Source of the DNA: Brachypterus glaber
Taxonomy: Eukaryota; Arthropoda; Insecta; Coleoptera; Kateretidae
Length of the DNA: 64,000 bases
Direction of reading: 5' to 3'
Assembly (NCBI GenBank): GCA_958510825.1
Contig: OY294044.1
Coordinates: 74,756,895 to 74,820,894 of the forward strand
Positions 12,489 through 24,755 of this stretch are shown here, piece after piece. Each line of letters opens with the position of its first letter. Within the stretch, counting starts at the first letter, position 1. The notes under the pieces were generated by a model. The model did not search any database, had not been told where the DNA came from, and saw only the letters and a program-made list of their open reading frames with translations. The translations under genes and the position numbers were made by a program.

Positions 12489-13706
12489 CACGGTGGTTTT
12501 TTGAAAAATTTAACTTTTTGTTTCTAACCCCTGATTTTTTTTTCATAAATTGTTTAAACACACCCAAAGAAGTAATTTAGACAAATATAAAAAAAAAATC
12601 GTAGAGGCCGATCGTTTTTTTTTACGTTTTTTTAATTTATTATATATGTACATATTACGTACTTGAACTTTAGTATATATTTTAGATATTATTATAAAAT
12701 CATTATTAATAATCACTATATTACAAAAATTCTTATCTACAATGCCAAAGGGCGTATCTTTTTTTTCTATTATTATTATTTAATGGGCGAAGTGGACCAA
12801 AAAATCAAATAAAAAAAAATTGCATATTCGGACTTAAAATTCCGTCGAGAAAATGTCGAGAAAGTTAAAAAAATATCGGTCTGTCTGTCCTCTGCCTCTA
12901 AACCTTATAACTTCTAAACGAAAGGTCCGATTGAAAAAATTCCTTCACTATACAATTTATGATCTTCCTAGTTTACTTGACGTCAAATATGGTTAACATT
13001 GGAGAGCAGCAAGGGGGACAAAGGGGGAAAATACAAATTTTTTTTGCGATAATTTGTTTATTATTGATCGGAAAATAAGAATTCTTATCCTACAACAAAA
13101 ATTATTGAAATTTTAATAGAAAATAAAAAACCACTTTTTATCTGCACAAGAAATGTTATTTTACGATCAATAATAAACCAGTTATCGCAAAAAATATTAG
13201 TATTTACCCCCTTTGTCCCCCTTGCTGCTCTCCAATGTTAACCATATTTGACGTCAAGTAAACTACGAAGATCATAAATCGTATAGTAAAAGAATTTTTT
13301 CAATCGGACCTTTCGTTTAGAAGTTATAAGGTCCCCCTTTCCTGATCCCAATGTTAACCATATTTGACGTCAAGTAAACTACGAAGGTCCTGAATTGTAT
13401 AGTGAAAGAATTTTTTAAATCTGACCTTTCGTTTAGAAGTTATAAGGTTTAGAGACAGAGGACAGACAGACCCATATTCTTTAACACCCCCTTTTTTCAC
13501 ATTTTCTCGACGTTTCATGGCATTTTAAATGCGAATATGCAAAAAAAGAAAATTTGATTTTTTTGTCTACTTCGCCTATTAAATAATAACGCGCTTGAAA
13601 AAAAAAATAGCCCCTTTGGCTTTTTGGCTTTTGGAGATAAGCATTTTTGTAATGTAGTGAGTAGGGATCGGAAACAAAAAGTTAAAATTTGCAAAAAACC
13701 ACCGTG
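12489..13706. mobile_element. 1.2-kb fold-back with CACGGTGG ends
   Basis: Outer ends CACGGTGGTTTTTTG and CAAAAAACCACCGTG, with CAAAG on both sides (12484-12488, 13707-13711). Inner arms also match: TTCTAAACGAAAGGTC against GACCTTTCGTTTAGAA, and TTTGACGTCAAGTAAAC against its reverse. The right arm contains an internal direct duplication of about 140 bp (CCAATGTTAACCATATTTGA at about 13230 and 13350). The frame at 13515-13709 is not a gene. Confidence 0.8.
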
Positions 13707-13711
13707 CAAAG

Positions 13712-14319
13712 CTCGAGCAAAGAATATTTTATTGGGTTTTTAGCACAACTTAAAAACATTGTGTATGAGTATATTTGAAAATTTATATGAGATCGTAAAA
13801 TATTTCTTATTTTCTGTTGAGATATAGCTAAAATGAAACATCACGAAAATATGTATTGCTTCACATTCCATAATTTGTAAATTATAATGGAAAGTATATA
13901 TTTTTGAAACTTTAAAAACTATGTACAGGGTGTCCCAGACTTAATGATGCAGGATTTATCTTATAAAAATGAGAAACACATAATTTACCTTCTTTTTACT
14001 TACTTATGCTTAAAAACATATAAACTTATATTAAAATAAAAATCTGATATCAGTGGAAGTGTTTTAGAGCTAAAAAAAACGTTTGGACTTTTTTTGTGGA
14101 GTATTTTTGCTCTACTTTTTTATGCCAAATTACGACATTTACTTTAAAGATTAATGTAATATACTATAAAAAAGATTATAAAACACTTTTACTAACACCC
14201 CATGGTTCGGTAAATGGCGTTAAGTAAAGAAAACAATCAGTTTTTTATAAATAGAAATTTCGGCTGAATTCAAAAATATAAAAAATTACAGGGTGTACCA
14301 TTAAAAGAAAAACATGTTT
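13712..14319. other. Intergenic DNA without a recognised gene
   Basis: Two mariner-type terminus words occur in the same orientation, CAGGGTGTCCCAGAC at about 13926 and CAGGGTGTACC at about 14290, with no inverted partner, so they are probably remnants. Confidence 0.5.
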
Positions 14320-14515
14320 GTATATTAGGGTTTTGGAGGTCGCTAAAACTTAATATTCTTTTCTAATTCCACAACCTGAGGGGCGGAGGTAGTTTTCGTG
14401 AAAATTAGTATATTGGGGTTTTTGAGGTTGCTGAAATTGAATATTATAATAAAAAATCCATTTCACGTGCGTAGGTGAAAAATGGAAAAGCTTTTTTACT
14501 GGGCAGTGTATTCTT
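14320..14515 (+). repeat. Family E minisatellite copy (two units plus right flank)
   Basis: Two units with the words TATTGGGGTTTTTGAGG and CTGAGGGGCGGAGG. The family's right flank follows: TCCATTTCACG, AAAAATGGAAAAGC and ACTGGGCAGTGTA. The other blocks are at 35.6-37.1 kb and 41.1-43.1 kb. Confidence 0.75.
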
Positions 14516-14911
14516 TTTAAGTTCGAAAATCCCAACTTTTATATGAAGAGTATCACAAATGGAATGGTTCTACTTATATAGCGACGTTCTTGCTCTACTG
14601 CCGTATTCATAAATTCGATTACTAAAATGATTAAAACAACATTCTAAACCAAATAAATATTTTGAAAACACTAGTTGAGGACAAAAAGTAATAAATCTTT
14701 TTTTATTATTCTTATCAAAAAGTTTTTATTAAATAACTCATTATAAAGAAAGATAAAACCCATACAAATTCCATCGGAACTAAGTTTGGGTTTTAACTTA
14801 AAAGTTCCTCCCCCTAAAGAGTATATAGATGTTGTAATCAACCTAAAAATTCCTTTTTTTTTGTTACTTAAATATTCTAAATTGAAATTTTTTGCCCGAT
14901 TTGTATAATTT
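14516..14911. other. Intergenic DNA without a recognised gene
   Basis: AT-rich sequence; nothing recognised on either strand. Confidence 0.5.
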
Positions 14912-15376
14912 AACTTTTTAGTTTTTAGGAAATAGGGCTTTGGATCTGACTAAAATTGTTATCTAATTTTGCTGTGACGTTTCGACGATGGATTTTCGTT
15001 GTTTTCGAACAGAGAATTAAAGCCAAAGATTAGTCATTATCACTAACAGTAAACACTCACATAAACAAAACATTATTTAAACAAATAAATAACAGCTAAA
15101 AAATAAAATTAAGACAGTGTACTTTTCTATACAGTAGGTTCGGTTGCTGCGTCAAGAAAAGTACACTGTCTTAATTTTATTTTTTTTTTACTGTTATTTA
15201 TTTGTTTAAATAATGTTTTGTTTATTTGAGTGTTTACTGTTAGTGACAATGACTAATCTTTGGCTTTAATTCTCTGTTCGAAAACAACGAAAATCCATCG
15301 TCGAAACGTCACAGCAAAATTAGATAACTATTTTAGTAAGATCCAAAGCCCTATTCCCCAAAAACTAAAAAGTGTA
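14912..15376. mobile_element. 465-bp near-perfect fold-back
   Basis: The arms are about 210 bp each and nearly identical when reversed. Landmarks: GACGTTTCGACGATGGATTT against AAATCCATCGTCGAAACGTC, and AAGACAGTGTACTTTTC against GAAAAGTACACTGTCTT. The loop is only about 30 bp. High arm identity suggests a recent insertion or recent arm homogenisation. The flanking TAATT-like words do not give a clear target duplication. Confidence 0.85.
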
Positions 15377-15603
15377 ATTAAATATTCTTAAGTGTTTTTC
15401 CTACGACCACCTATGAAAACGACACTTTAACGATTTAGAGTGTCATATTCCATACGCGTGCGAAATAATATCATACATGTGTGGAAAAGCAAAGCTATCA
15501 TGATTTTGTTTTGAATTTTTTTCCTTTACATTCTTATGTATCTGGATATATTTTTCGTACGACCTAGTGTACACGAAATAAAGAAAAATACATGTTCACT
15601 ATA

Positions 15604-16700
15604 CAGGGTGTCCGGAAATAACGTTTGGAAACTTCGGGAGCCAATTCCTTGGACGAAAATAAGAAAAAAAGTTTCTATGGACATGGGTCCGAAAATGCCT
15701 ATTGACAGAGCTACATCCCTCCAATGTTGGGGCCCTAAAGAAAGTTTTTATTTATTATCTCAGGAACCCTTTTAGATATAGCAACGAGGTTTTGCACGTA
15801 AGATAGTCCTAATAAGGCCCATCTTCTTACGTTATTTTCATGTATTTTTTTTAACCAGGGGTGTGCGAAACGGGGGGGCCTTATCAGTTTTTTGTTCCAA
15901 ACTTTTTTCTGTGTAACTTTTTTGTAATTTTATTTTTGAATATGATTCCTCAGGTCAAAATATATAAAAAGGTAACCTTGTAGCAATACTGTAGGATTAA
16001 CCGTTTTCGAGAAAAATTAATTTGAAGGTGAAATTTTAGGGTTTGGGGTTAAATACTAAAATGTTAAAAACCAATATTTCAATGATACAGGGAAATTTAC
16101 ATCAAAAACTAAGAAAAAAACCTCATATACAGGTACTTCCAAAAATCACTCCTAATGAAACTGTGGTCTCCTAAAAATGCACAATTTTTAAAGGGCCATA
16201 GTAACTTTTTTCTTGGTTTTTCATATAAAATAACCCTGCATCGTTGTAATTTTGGTTTTCAGCATTTTAGTATTTAATTTTTCGTGAAATGATTTTTTAT
16301 CGAAAACGGTTAATCCTACAACAAGAAAACCTTTTTATGTATTTTGACCTGAGGAATCATGTTTCATTAAAAAAATTACAAAAAAGTTACACAGAAAAAA
16401 GTTTGGGACAAAAAACTGATAAGGCCCCCCGTTTCGCACACCCCTGGTAAAAATAAGTACATGAAAATAACATGCGAAGATGGGTCTTATTATTATTAGT
16501 TTACGTGCAAAAACCTCGTTGCTATATCTCAAAGGGTTCCTGAGATAATAAATAAAAACCTTCTTTAGGGCCCCAAAATTGGAGGGCTGTGACTCCATCA
16601 ATAAGCATTTTCGGACCCATATCCATAGAAACTTTTTTTTCTTATTTTCGTGCGAGGAATTGGCTCCCGAAGTTTCCAAACGTTATTTCCGGACACCCTG
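15604..16700. mobile_element. 1.1-kb Tc1/mariner-type fold-back
   Basis: Ends CAGGGTGTCCGGAAATAACG and CGTTATTTCCGGACACCCTG, flanked by TA (15602-15603, 16701-16702). The arms run about 450 bp, for example AATAAGGCCCATCTTC against GAAGATGGGTCTTATT, and GGGGTGTGCGAAACGG against CCGTTTCGCACACCCC. A central region of about 200 bp is unique. It has no transposase frame, so it is non-autonomous. The translated frames at 15536-15775 and 16335-16679 are the two arms of this one element. Confidence 0.85.
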
Positions 16701-16948
16701 TATATTCTCGTTAGGATATTTTTCAATCGCACGAGTACATACTGTATATTTAAATGAAATGACAAATATGCACACTCATTTATCCAAACGATTACACATA
16801 GCTTTCATTTTTACAAAAGTCATTTGACGTTTATAAAATTTTAAAATGTCAAAATTAAACATAGGTAATTCTTTAAAATATACATTTTTAAAGAGTCTTG
16901 ACTGTAGATCAAACGAAAAATGTTGTTCGCAACTCGTTTGCGACAAGT

Positions 16949-17027
16949 CCTTAGTGCACTCGAATGATTTTTTGACTTCGCTTCGCGTCATCAAAAAAAC
17001 TTCATTCTCGTGCACTAAGGACTATAG
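16949..17027. repeat. 79-bp strong hairpin
   Basis: GTCCTTAGTGCACTCGAATG is matched in reverse across a short loop by CATTCTCGTGCACTAAGGAC. The loop contains TTCGCTTCGCG. No target duplication seen; possibly the end structure of an unknown element. Confidence 0.65.
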
Positions 17028-17870
17028 TCGCTTACTCTTTACGAAAACTACTATTTCCACTTTTCCACTTCTTTATTCGTTACGATAATTTTAAATTATA
17101 AATCATTTTAATTTTTATGAGAGCAATAAATTGAATAGAAAAAACCTAACTAATTTTAAATTTATAGATTAAATTATATTAGATTGGACTAAATCTAAGA
17201 AAACAAACGAAATCTACAACGTAGACTTGAATTGATTTATTAAGGTTGACGCATTTAAATTCGTGGTATTTAGCAAAACTGTAGCTATGCTATTAATATT
17301 TTTGTGTAAGTACTTAGTTTTAATCAATATAATAATTTTAACAATTATAATTATATTTATCTTTGTTATTATTTTTTATATATTAACATAAAATATATTT
17401 TTTTTAAATTAATTTTATTTTTTTTGAGGTTGTAGGAAAAATAGTCTAAATAGGGGGAAGGACCTCGGTCAACAGCCTTTTGGGGGAAAAAACAATAAAT
17501 AAACAATTATTATTTTAGTCTAAATAACTTATCGGGAAGTATCTTTCTTGAATTCGTGAGGTTTTCGACTCGCCGCTTGTGATAAACATTCGCTCATGCG
17601 AAATAATTCACGTTCCGTACGCGTTATATAATATACTACTTTATAATTAAAGTGGTAAGTGGAAGAAGGGTTTCCTGATTATAATTAATTTTTTTAAATT
17701 TTTCCTTAGACAAAGCAGTTATGTGCATATGTAATTTGTAATATGCAATCATCATCAAATCCTTTCTGCTAATCAAACCAATCAAATGTTTAAATCATCT
17801 TCAATTAATAATGTTAAAAATATATAAAAAATTTCCTGTTTGTCGGTCTGTCTGTAGATCTACAGGGCTT
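17028..17870. other. Intergenic DNA without a recognised gene
   Basis: Very AT-rich. No coding family, RNA gene or clear repeat boundary was recognised. Confidence 0.5.
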
Positions 17871-17872
17871 GT

Positions 17873-18587
17873 CAAAAGTGCGCCTCCCCCCCTTCAACTT
17901 TTGAACGGTTGAAGATATCAACCTGAAATTTAGAACACAAATAAAATAACCCAAATGTTTTTCTGGTATATATTTGGTATGCTTAGGGGGCACAATGGAG
18001 ATAGGGGGCAAGGGGGGACATTATTTTTAATGGAAGGGGGAGTCGTGTGATACATAGCTTATATATATATATAAGCTTATAAAATTCTCTATTTGCACAC
18101 ATTTTTTTATTTTTTTGTATTAATTTTTGGGGGTTATTCCAAACCAAAAATGGTAATTTTCGTCAAAATTTCTTTAAAAAAAATCAAACAGTTTTTTCAA
18201 AAATGGTTTATTTCATAATGCAAATACGTCAATTATACTTTTAAACTAATTTTAAATGATATAAATAAAATTTTACAAAAAAATCTTTAAAAATCGCATT
18301 TTTTAGCAAAATAAATGAAAATTGAAAACCTTAAAAAAAAATGTTAAAAAAATAAAAGTTATACTGTCGAAAAAAAATATATATTCTTTAAAATGATGTA
18401 GCATACGAGCCCCCTTTCCATTTTAAAAAATGTCCCCTCTTGCCCCCATCGCTCCATTGTGCCACCTAAGCATATTAAATATATAGCAAGAAATTATATG
18501 GGTTATGTAATTTAGATGTTTCAAATTTCAAGTTGATATCTTAAGCCGTTCAAAAGTTAAAGGGGGCTCTACTTGCGACACTTTTAA
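17873..18587. mobile_element. Fold-back family A, most complete uninterrupted copy
   Basis: TA at 17871-17872, then CAGGGCTTGTCAAAAG. The left arm holds GCACAATGGAGATAGGG and the right arm its partner CGCTCCATTGTGCC. GTTGATATCTTAAGCCG in the right arm mirrors GAAGATATCAACCTG in the left. The right outer end is diverged, so its exact limit is uncertain. Other copies or pieces: 25513-26998, 48932-49310 and 49871-52494. Inferred Tc1/mariner-type non-autonomous element. Confidence 0.75.
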
Positions 18588-19194
18588 CCTAAAGAGCTCA
18601 AATTTTTAGTAGACGAGGGGTAAACCGCTGAATTCTTTAGCGGTTTAATCTCGTGTATAGGTGTTTTTGGGCTTAAAAGTGTTTTTTTTTTTGTAGTATA
18701 TGCTCAAAAAATGTTATATAGAAGGTTTAAGGGATGCTACAAAAAAATTAAAAGCATAGAAGGGCATAAACATCTTTGATAAAAATAAAAAATAAAAATA
18801 AAAACAAAAATAAACAACATTCTACAATTTTCTATTTCTGAATAGTGTAGGATTAAAAAATCGTTTAAATTACAAAAATAAATTTTAGTCAGTAGGCATC
18901 TTTATCTATGGCTACTTACGTAGGTAAATATTTATATGGTGATTATAAGATATTTATATTTTTTGAGTAATTTGGTATACCTGCTTACAATGTCAATATA
19001 TATATGTATATATTTGTTTGAAAAAAATAAATTATGCAAAGGATTCCACGGTGAAACTTCCCCAAAGAGCGACCAATCATTTTATTAAAATATGTTGTGA
19101 ACTGTGATAAGTTCTTATAACATTTATATTATAAGTCATCAATTAAAAAAAAAATTAAACGGAATGGAGCTGTCTGAAACTTTTCTGTTAAATA
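18588..19194. other. Intergenic DNA without a recognised gene
   Basis: AT-rich, with purine and AAAAATA-type simple runs near 18780-18815. Nothing else recognised. Confidence 0.5.
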
Positions 19195-19196
19195 TA

Positions 19197-21115
19197 CCGC
19201 GTGTTTCAGGAAGGTGGTTCACCCCCCTTAACTTTTTTATACTTTGAGCTATCCAAATGAGATTTGGAGATCATGCATAAGACAAAATTTTCAATTTTTT
19301 GACATATAAAACAACTTTTTTTCACTTCCAGTTTCACCGGAAATGACCTTAACTTTCGATTTTTAAATGGGACACCCTATATAATTTTACATATTTTGTC
19401 TTAGAAATCAATTCTGAATACAACCATATGTCACTTGTCAATTTTTGACAGGTCATGTCATTTTTAATTAAAATTTTCATTTAAAACCTAGAGTGCCTTG
19501 AATTGGCTTATTTGCTTAATTTCTAGTCGAGTTTCTTAAGAAAAATACTATTTTGATTTTTTTCCGAAAACTCTATTTTTGATGCGCTCTTAAAAGTTTA
19601 AAAGTTACACTTTTGCCCATAAGTCATTTTTTTTAATGGAAAGAGGGTGGCTCATTACTTTTAAATAATAGAGAATTTTTTTTCGAACATTTTGATACTA
19701 CACATGCATGTTTATTTTAAAGAACTTGGCCTTAAAATACTAATTTTTACTATTCACTTTTTGTTATTGCATTTGCATTCAGATTTAATAAGACAAAACA
19801 AAAACTGAGATGGCTTTGAAAAACTATTTTTAGAAATGGCATCCGTCAAGTTTTAGTTTTGACAGTTTTATAGTTCATATTCTGATAGCGTTAAGATAAA
19901 ACTTCTTCCGGTTTCACCGGAAATGACCTTAACTTTCGATTTTTAAATGGGACACCCTATATAATTTTACATATTTTGTCTTAGAAATCAATTCTGAATA
20001 CAACCATATGTCACTTGTCAATTTTTGACAGGTCATGTCATTTTTTATTTATATTTTCATTTGAAACCTAGAGTGCCTTGAATTGGCTTATTTGCTTAAT
20101 TTCTGGTCGAGTTTCTTAAGAAAAATACTATTTTGATTTTTTTCCGAAAACTCTATTTTTGATGCGCTCTTAAAAGTTTAAAAGTTACACTTTTGCCCAT
20201 AAGTCATTTTTTTTAATGGGAAGAGGGTGGCTCATTACTTTTAAATGATAGAGAAGTTTTTTCGAACATTTTGATACTACACATGCATGGTTTATTTTAA
20301 AGAACTTGGCCTTAAAATACTAATTTTTACTATTCACTTTTTGTAATTGCATTTGCATTCAGATTTAATAAGACAAAACAAAAACTGAGATGGCTTTGAA
20401 AAACTATTTTTAGAAATGTCATCCTTCAAGTTTTAGTTTTGACAGTTTTATAGTTCATATTCTGATAGCGTTAAGATAAAACTTTCAAAATGTTTTTCAA
20501 AGCTATCTCAGTTTTTGTTTTGTCATTTAAATCTGAATTCAAATGCAATTACAAAAAGTGAATAGTAAAAATTAGTATTTTAAGGCCAAGTTCTTTAAAA
20601 TAAACCATGCATGTGTAGTATCAAAATTTTAGCAAAAAAATTCTCTATCATTTAAAAGTAATAGTCACCCTCTTCCACTAAAAAAAAATACTTATGGGCA
20701 AAAGTGTAACTTTTAAACTTTTAAGAGCGCACCAAAAATAGTTTTCGGAAAAAAATTAAAATTGTATTTTTCTTAAGAAACTAGACCAAAAATTAAGCAA
20801 ATAAGCCAATTCAAGGCACTCTAAGTTTAAAATAAAAATTTTAATAAAAAATTACATGACCTGTCAAAAATTGACAAGTGACATATGGTTATATCCAGAA
20901 TTGATTTCTAAGACAAAATATGTAAAAATATATAGGGTGTCCAATTTAAAAATCGAAAGTTAAGGTAATTTCCGAAGAAACCGGAAGTGAAAAAAAGTTA
21001 TTTGATATGTCAAAAAATTGCAAAGTTTGTCTTATGCATAATCTCCAAATTTCATTTGGATAGCTCTAAGTATAAAAAAGTTAAGGGGGGTGAACCACCT
21101 TCCTGAAACACCCGG
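19197..21115. mobile_element. 1.9-kb TA-flanked fold-back with one arm duplicated
   Basis: Ends CCGCGTGTTTCAGGAAGG and CCTTCCTGAAACACCCGG with TA on both sides (19195-19196, 21116-21117). The left arm is followed by a second direct copy of itself (word TTTCACCGGAAATGACCTT at 19331 and about 19910, period about 580 bp). The single right arm follows in reverse (about 20480-21115). No transposase frame. The TA target and terminal repeats indicate a Tc1/mariner-type non-autonomous element. Confidence 0.85.
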
Positions 21116-21117
21116 TA

Positions 21118-21867
21118 TATTTATTTACGGACGTGCCAATCTAACAATAAAAAAACAGTATATACACGGTGTTCCACGGCAGACAAATAACGCGATTTGT
21201 GGCGTTACTTCCAAAGATTTACCATGGACCAAATTACCCTCAGTTTTCCGGAAGCAAAAGTTTTCTACTCTTCTTTGTTTTTATGCTAGAGCTCCATACA
21301 TGCATTTTTTTAAACAAAAAGTACCTAATATCTAAAAAAAATAATATATGTGCACATATAGTTTAAAATATACTTGTGTTTAATTATATATTATAAATAG
21401 TTTATTTCTTGAAAAATATTACATAAGCATGGAGAGCCCCAAATAAGCTTTTGGCTTGTGCAAGGGGCTCTGCATTAATTTTGAAAAAAATAATTCAAAT
21501 TTTGACCTTTTATATTTTTTACATATTAATTTCAAATCCCCTTTTCCAGGATCCTCCTCCATTTTCACAGGTTCTCTTCGTCATTTTATCAATTCTCAAC
21601 CATAATTTCAAAAATAATTTAGCTTCAAATGTTTATATAAAAAAATACCTAAAAAATTTACATGACATTGTCACATTTTAAAGTATAAATAAAACAAATA
21701 AATATTACAATCGTTCCAGACTAAGTTTATCCTGAGTTTTATATAATATTATATTATATATTGTTAATATATTATATCCAGAGAGAATGAAAGTTCTAAA
21801 TTACGTTTGTATGATAAGGAACATAATCTACTTGATTAGAAAACATCTGGGAAAAAATTCTACAAAA
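21118..21867. other. Intergenic DNA without a recognised gene
   Basis: The frames at 21090-21681 overlap the fold-back end or AT-rich DNA and show no family. GGTGTTCCACGGCAGACAAA at about 21167 resembles a mariner-type terminus but has no partner here. Confidence 0.5.
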
Positions 21868-22165
21868 TTTCAAGCAGTTTTTTTACATAAAATATTGTAC
21901 AAATAAAACTTCTGGAAACATTTATATTGTAGCGCGGGATTATAACTAGTAATACAAATACTAATAATAATAATACCAGTATTAACCTATATTAATTTAA
22001 AACAACACATAATTTCAAGCAGTCAACATAGAATATTGTAAAAATAAAATGTCTGAAAACATTTATATTTTAGCGTGGGAGTATAACTAAGCCATAGTAA
22101 TACAAATACCAATAATAATAATAATACCATTATTAACCTATAAAAATCTACAACAACACATAATA
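21868..22165 (+). repeat. 144-bp direct tandem duplication
   Basis: Two copies start at ATTTCAAGCAGT (21868 and 22012) and share AACATTTATATT, AATAATAATAATACCA and ATTAACCTAT. No coding potential. Confidence 0.75.
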
Positions 22166-22673
22166 TCCCATAATATATATATAATAATCTCAATTACACA
22201 TAATAACTAATAATAACGGACAATAACCTTCTAAAATAAAATTGTATTATTGGCTTCCTATTTAGGTAGTAGCTTCCTTTAGGCGTATCCCTATAATTAT
22301 AATTAGATAAGATAAGATTATAATCTAAGAAACTTCCTTAAAATCCATTTTTGTCACGATGTTATTTGGGTATTTGTAACCTACTTAACCTACCTAACCT
22401 ACTTAACATATTTCTGAATCATCCTGTAGATATTCAAAATTTAATATTATCGAAAAAATACAGCCTCAGTAAAAAGTTAATTTTGTTGGAGAAAATTATC
22501 GCGTATTTATAGTTTTCTTCTTTAGAGAAGCCTTCATTAATAAAAAGATATCTAGTTCTAAAAAGTTTTAACCTAAAACTTATTGAATTTCAATATTTGT
22601 GTTTTTATTTACATTATGGTTTAGTATGCTCCAATTTAACAAAAATATTTATTTTCGTTATTCTCTTCACATG
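22166..22673. other. Intergenic DNA without a recognised gene
   Basis: Contains a short repeated CCTACCTAACCTACTTAAC-type stretch near 22380-22405. No gene seen. Confidence 0.5.
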
Positions 22674-22677
22674 TGCA

Positions 22678-22932
22678 CTGGCCTCCTTAGGATGAACGCG
22701 GCAAATCCAGATATCAAACAAGTCGATATTTCTGTGACCGCTTATGTAAAAATAGACTGTACTGCTATCTGGATTTTCCACGTTTATCCTAAGGAGGGCA
22801 GTGCACATTTGCCCTCCTTAGGACGAACGCGGCAAATCCAGATAGCAATACAGTCGATATTTCTGTGACCGCTTATGTACAAATAGACTGTACTGCTATC
22901 TGGATTTTCCGCATTTATCCTAAGGAGGGCAG
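22678..22932. mobile_element. MITE family F, head-to-tail dimer
   Basis: Two ~125-bp palindromic units (22678-22801 and about 22808-22932), each with AACGCGGCAAATCCAGATA near the left and TATCTGGATTTTCC near the right. Outer ends CTGGCCTCCTTAGG and CCTAAGGAGGGCAG. TGCA stands at 22674-22677, at the junction (22802-22805) and at 22933-22936. The junction copy is what two insertions sharing one target would leave. The frames at 22599-22868 and 22614-22808 are translations of it. Confidence 0.85.
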
Positions 22933-22939
22933 TGCACAT

Positions 22940-24505
22940 GTCATGTGTTCAAAAAAGTAAAAAATTTACAGGGTTATGTTTTAAGTGGTATATATTTAAA
23001 ACGTTTATACTTATTACACAACAAAATCTATCATTTTTAATATTTATTATATTTTTAATCGATAAGGGGACAGAGGGGGCAATGGAAGAAAAGATTATAA
23101 AATTCTCCGTAGGTCATTTAATACATTATTCAGCTTAAAATTCTTTGTTTAGCTATGTAACTAGTTATTTTTAAAACTTTTTTTTAAGAATTGTTTTCTT
23201 TAAAATTATACAAATTTTCAATGTTTTGTGCATTGTCAAAATTTTATATGAAGATGATAAATACTTAATTAGTCTTAAAGTGATAATATACCTTGTAGTC
23301 ATTATTTGGACTTTTTGTGCAAAATTTTCAAAATTATCATAGTTTTTTAAAAAATTAAAAATTTCATCAATTTTGACAAAAAAAAATTAATAATGTATTG
23401 TTCATTCTTAAAGTGGAGTAAAATATTTCAAAAATAAAACAAATCTTGAAGTCTTCTCCAAAATTTTTTTATTTATATTTTGGCTACATATGTTTCATCC
23501 CTAAACATTTAAAATATAAATTCAAAAATTGTGGAGAAGACTTTCGGTTTTGTTTTATTTAAAAAAAAAATCTTTAAACTTTAAAAAAAAATTGTTTCCC
23601 ACTGATAGTTTTTATTGGGCAGTATAAATGTTTTAAATGTTATATTTTATATCTCTTCCAGTTTAAAAGTTACGGTGTGTATCATTTAAAAAAATAACTC
23701 GGTACAGTAAAAGTTTGGTAAACTATAAATTTTTAGAAAAAAATACTATGATAAAATTTTTATTAAAATTTATAAAAAAAAAATCCATTTATAAAAAAAA
23801 AAGCCACTTTTTAACACAGTATAAACAATAAAATGCGCGCACGTGATCAAAGAAATTATATTTTATAATACATATCAAAAGAAAACGCAATATACTATCC
23901 ACTTTGAAGAGTATACTATGGAATGTAAAGCAATGTATATCATTATAACTTGTTAAAATATATATTGTAAGCACAATATGGTAAATATAAAAACACGTTT
24001 ATTTTAGAAGATCACTTAGGTTGTTGCCAAATCAGTCAGAATAAAAAGCTTTGGCAATATAGCAATGTCATGAATAGTTTAAAAATAAAATTTAAAAGAA
24101 TTTTAAAAAATATAATTTTTAGATAGTAAATAAATATGACTACAGACTGGACTTTGTTCAACAGACTATGTTATCTAAAAAGGAACCAATTTATGTTCAA
24201 AAATTAATTTAAAGTAAAGTATCCAACGTTTTATTTTTTATGATAATATCAAAAATATTTTTAGGAAAGTTAATAGCAGATAATTTGCCCATTATAAAAT
24301 AGATTTTTTTGGGACGCCATGGCACGCCACCTAGATTTTTTTTAAATTTTTTCCAAGAATAATTAGTACCAAATTTCAGCTCGCCAGGTTAATAAACAAA
24401 AGTCCAACCAGCTTAAAAATAGTTATTTATAATACAATTTAACTTTTTCCCCGTGTATTATACAATATTTTTTATTCAATTGTTACTAATAATAAATTAT
24501 TAAAA
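22940..24505. other. Intergenic DNA with one short hairpin
   Basis: No gene recognised. At 23431-23565, AAGTCTTCTCCAAAATTTTT is matched in reverse by AAAAATTGTGGAGAAGACTT, with flanking AAAACAAA / TTTGTTTT extending the arms to about 40 bp. The rest is AT-rich. Confidence 0.5.
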
Positions 24506-24507
24506 TA

Positions 24508-24753
24508 CAGTGCGATTATAAAGTGCCGAACAGTTTGAAAAGAAAATACTCTTCGTTTGAAACCAAGCCTCTGTTAGAGTTGTGCGGGTATAAATGGTGC
24601 ACAAACCGGACTTGGGAGGGTGAATTTCATCCGCTCAAGTCCGGTTTATGCACCATTTATACCCGCTCAGACCCGTCATTTTCAGCAGGGATTTTACTCA
24701 TCGCTAATGCCAGTTTTTCATTAAAAAGTGTTCGGCACTTTATAATCCCATGG
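24508..24753. mobile_element. 246-bp TA-flanked palindromic MITE
   Basis: Ends CAGTGCGATTATAAAG and, reversed, CCATGGGATTATAAAG, both continuing as TGCCGAACA; TA at 24506-24507 and 24754-24755. The inner arms GGGTATAAATGGTGCA and TGCACCATTTATACCC are perfect, followed by CAAACCGGACTTG and its mirror. The frame at 24523-24762 is a translation of this hairpin. Confidence 0.85.
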
Positions 24754-24755
24754 TA

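Noticed and set aside
15536..16679. Two similar small proteins on opposite strands
   Set aside because: They are the two arms of one inverted repeat translated on opposite strands.
22599..22868. 89-codon frame as a small gene
   Set aside because: It lies almost wholly inside a palindromic MITE dimer.
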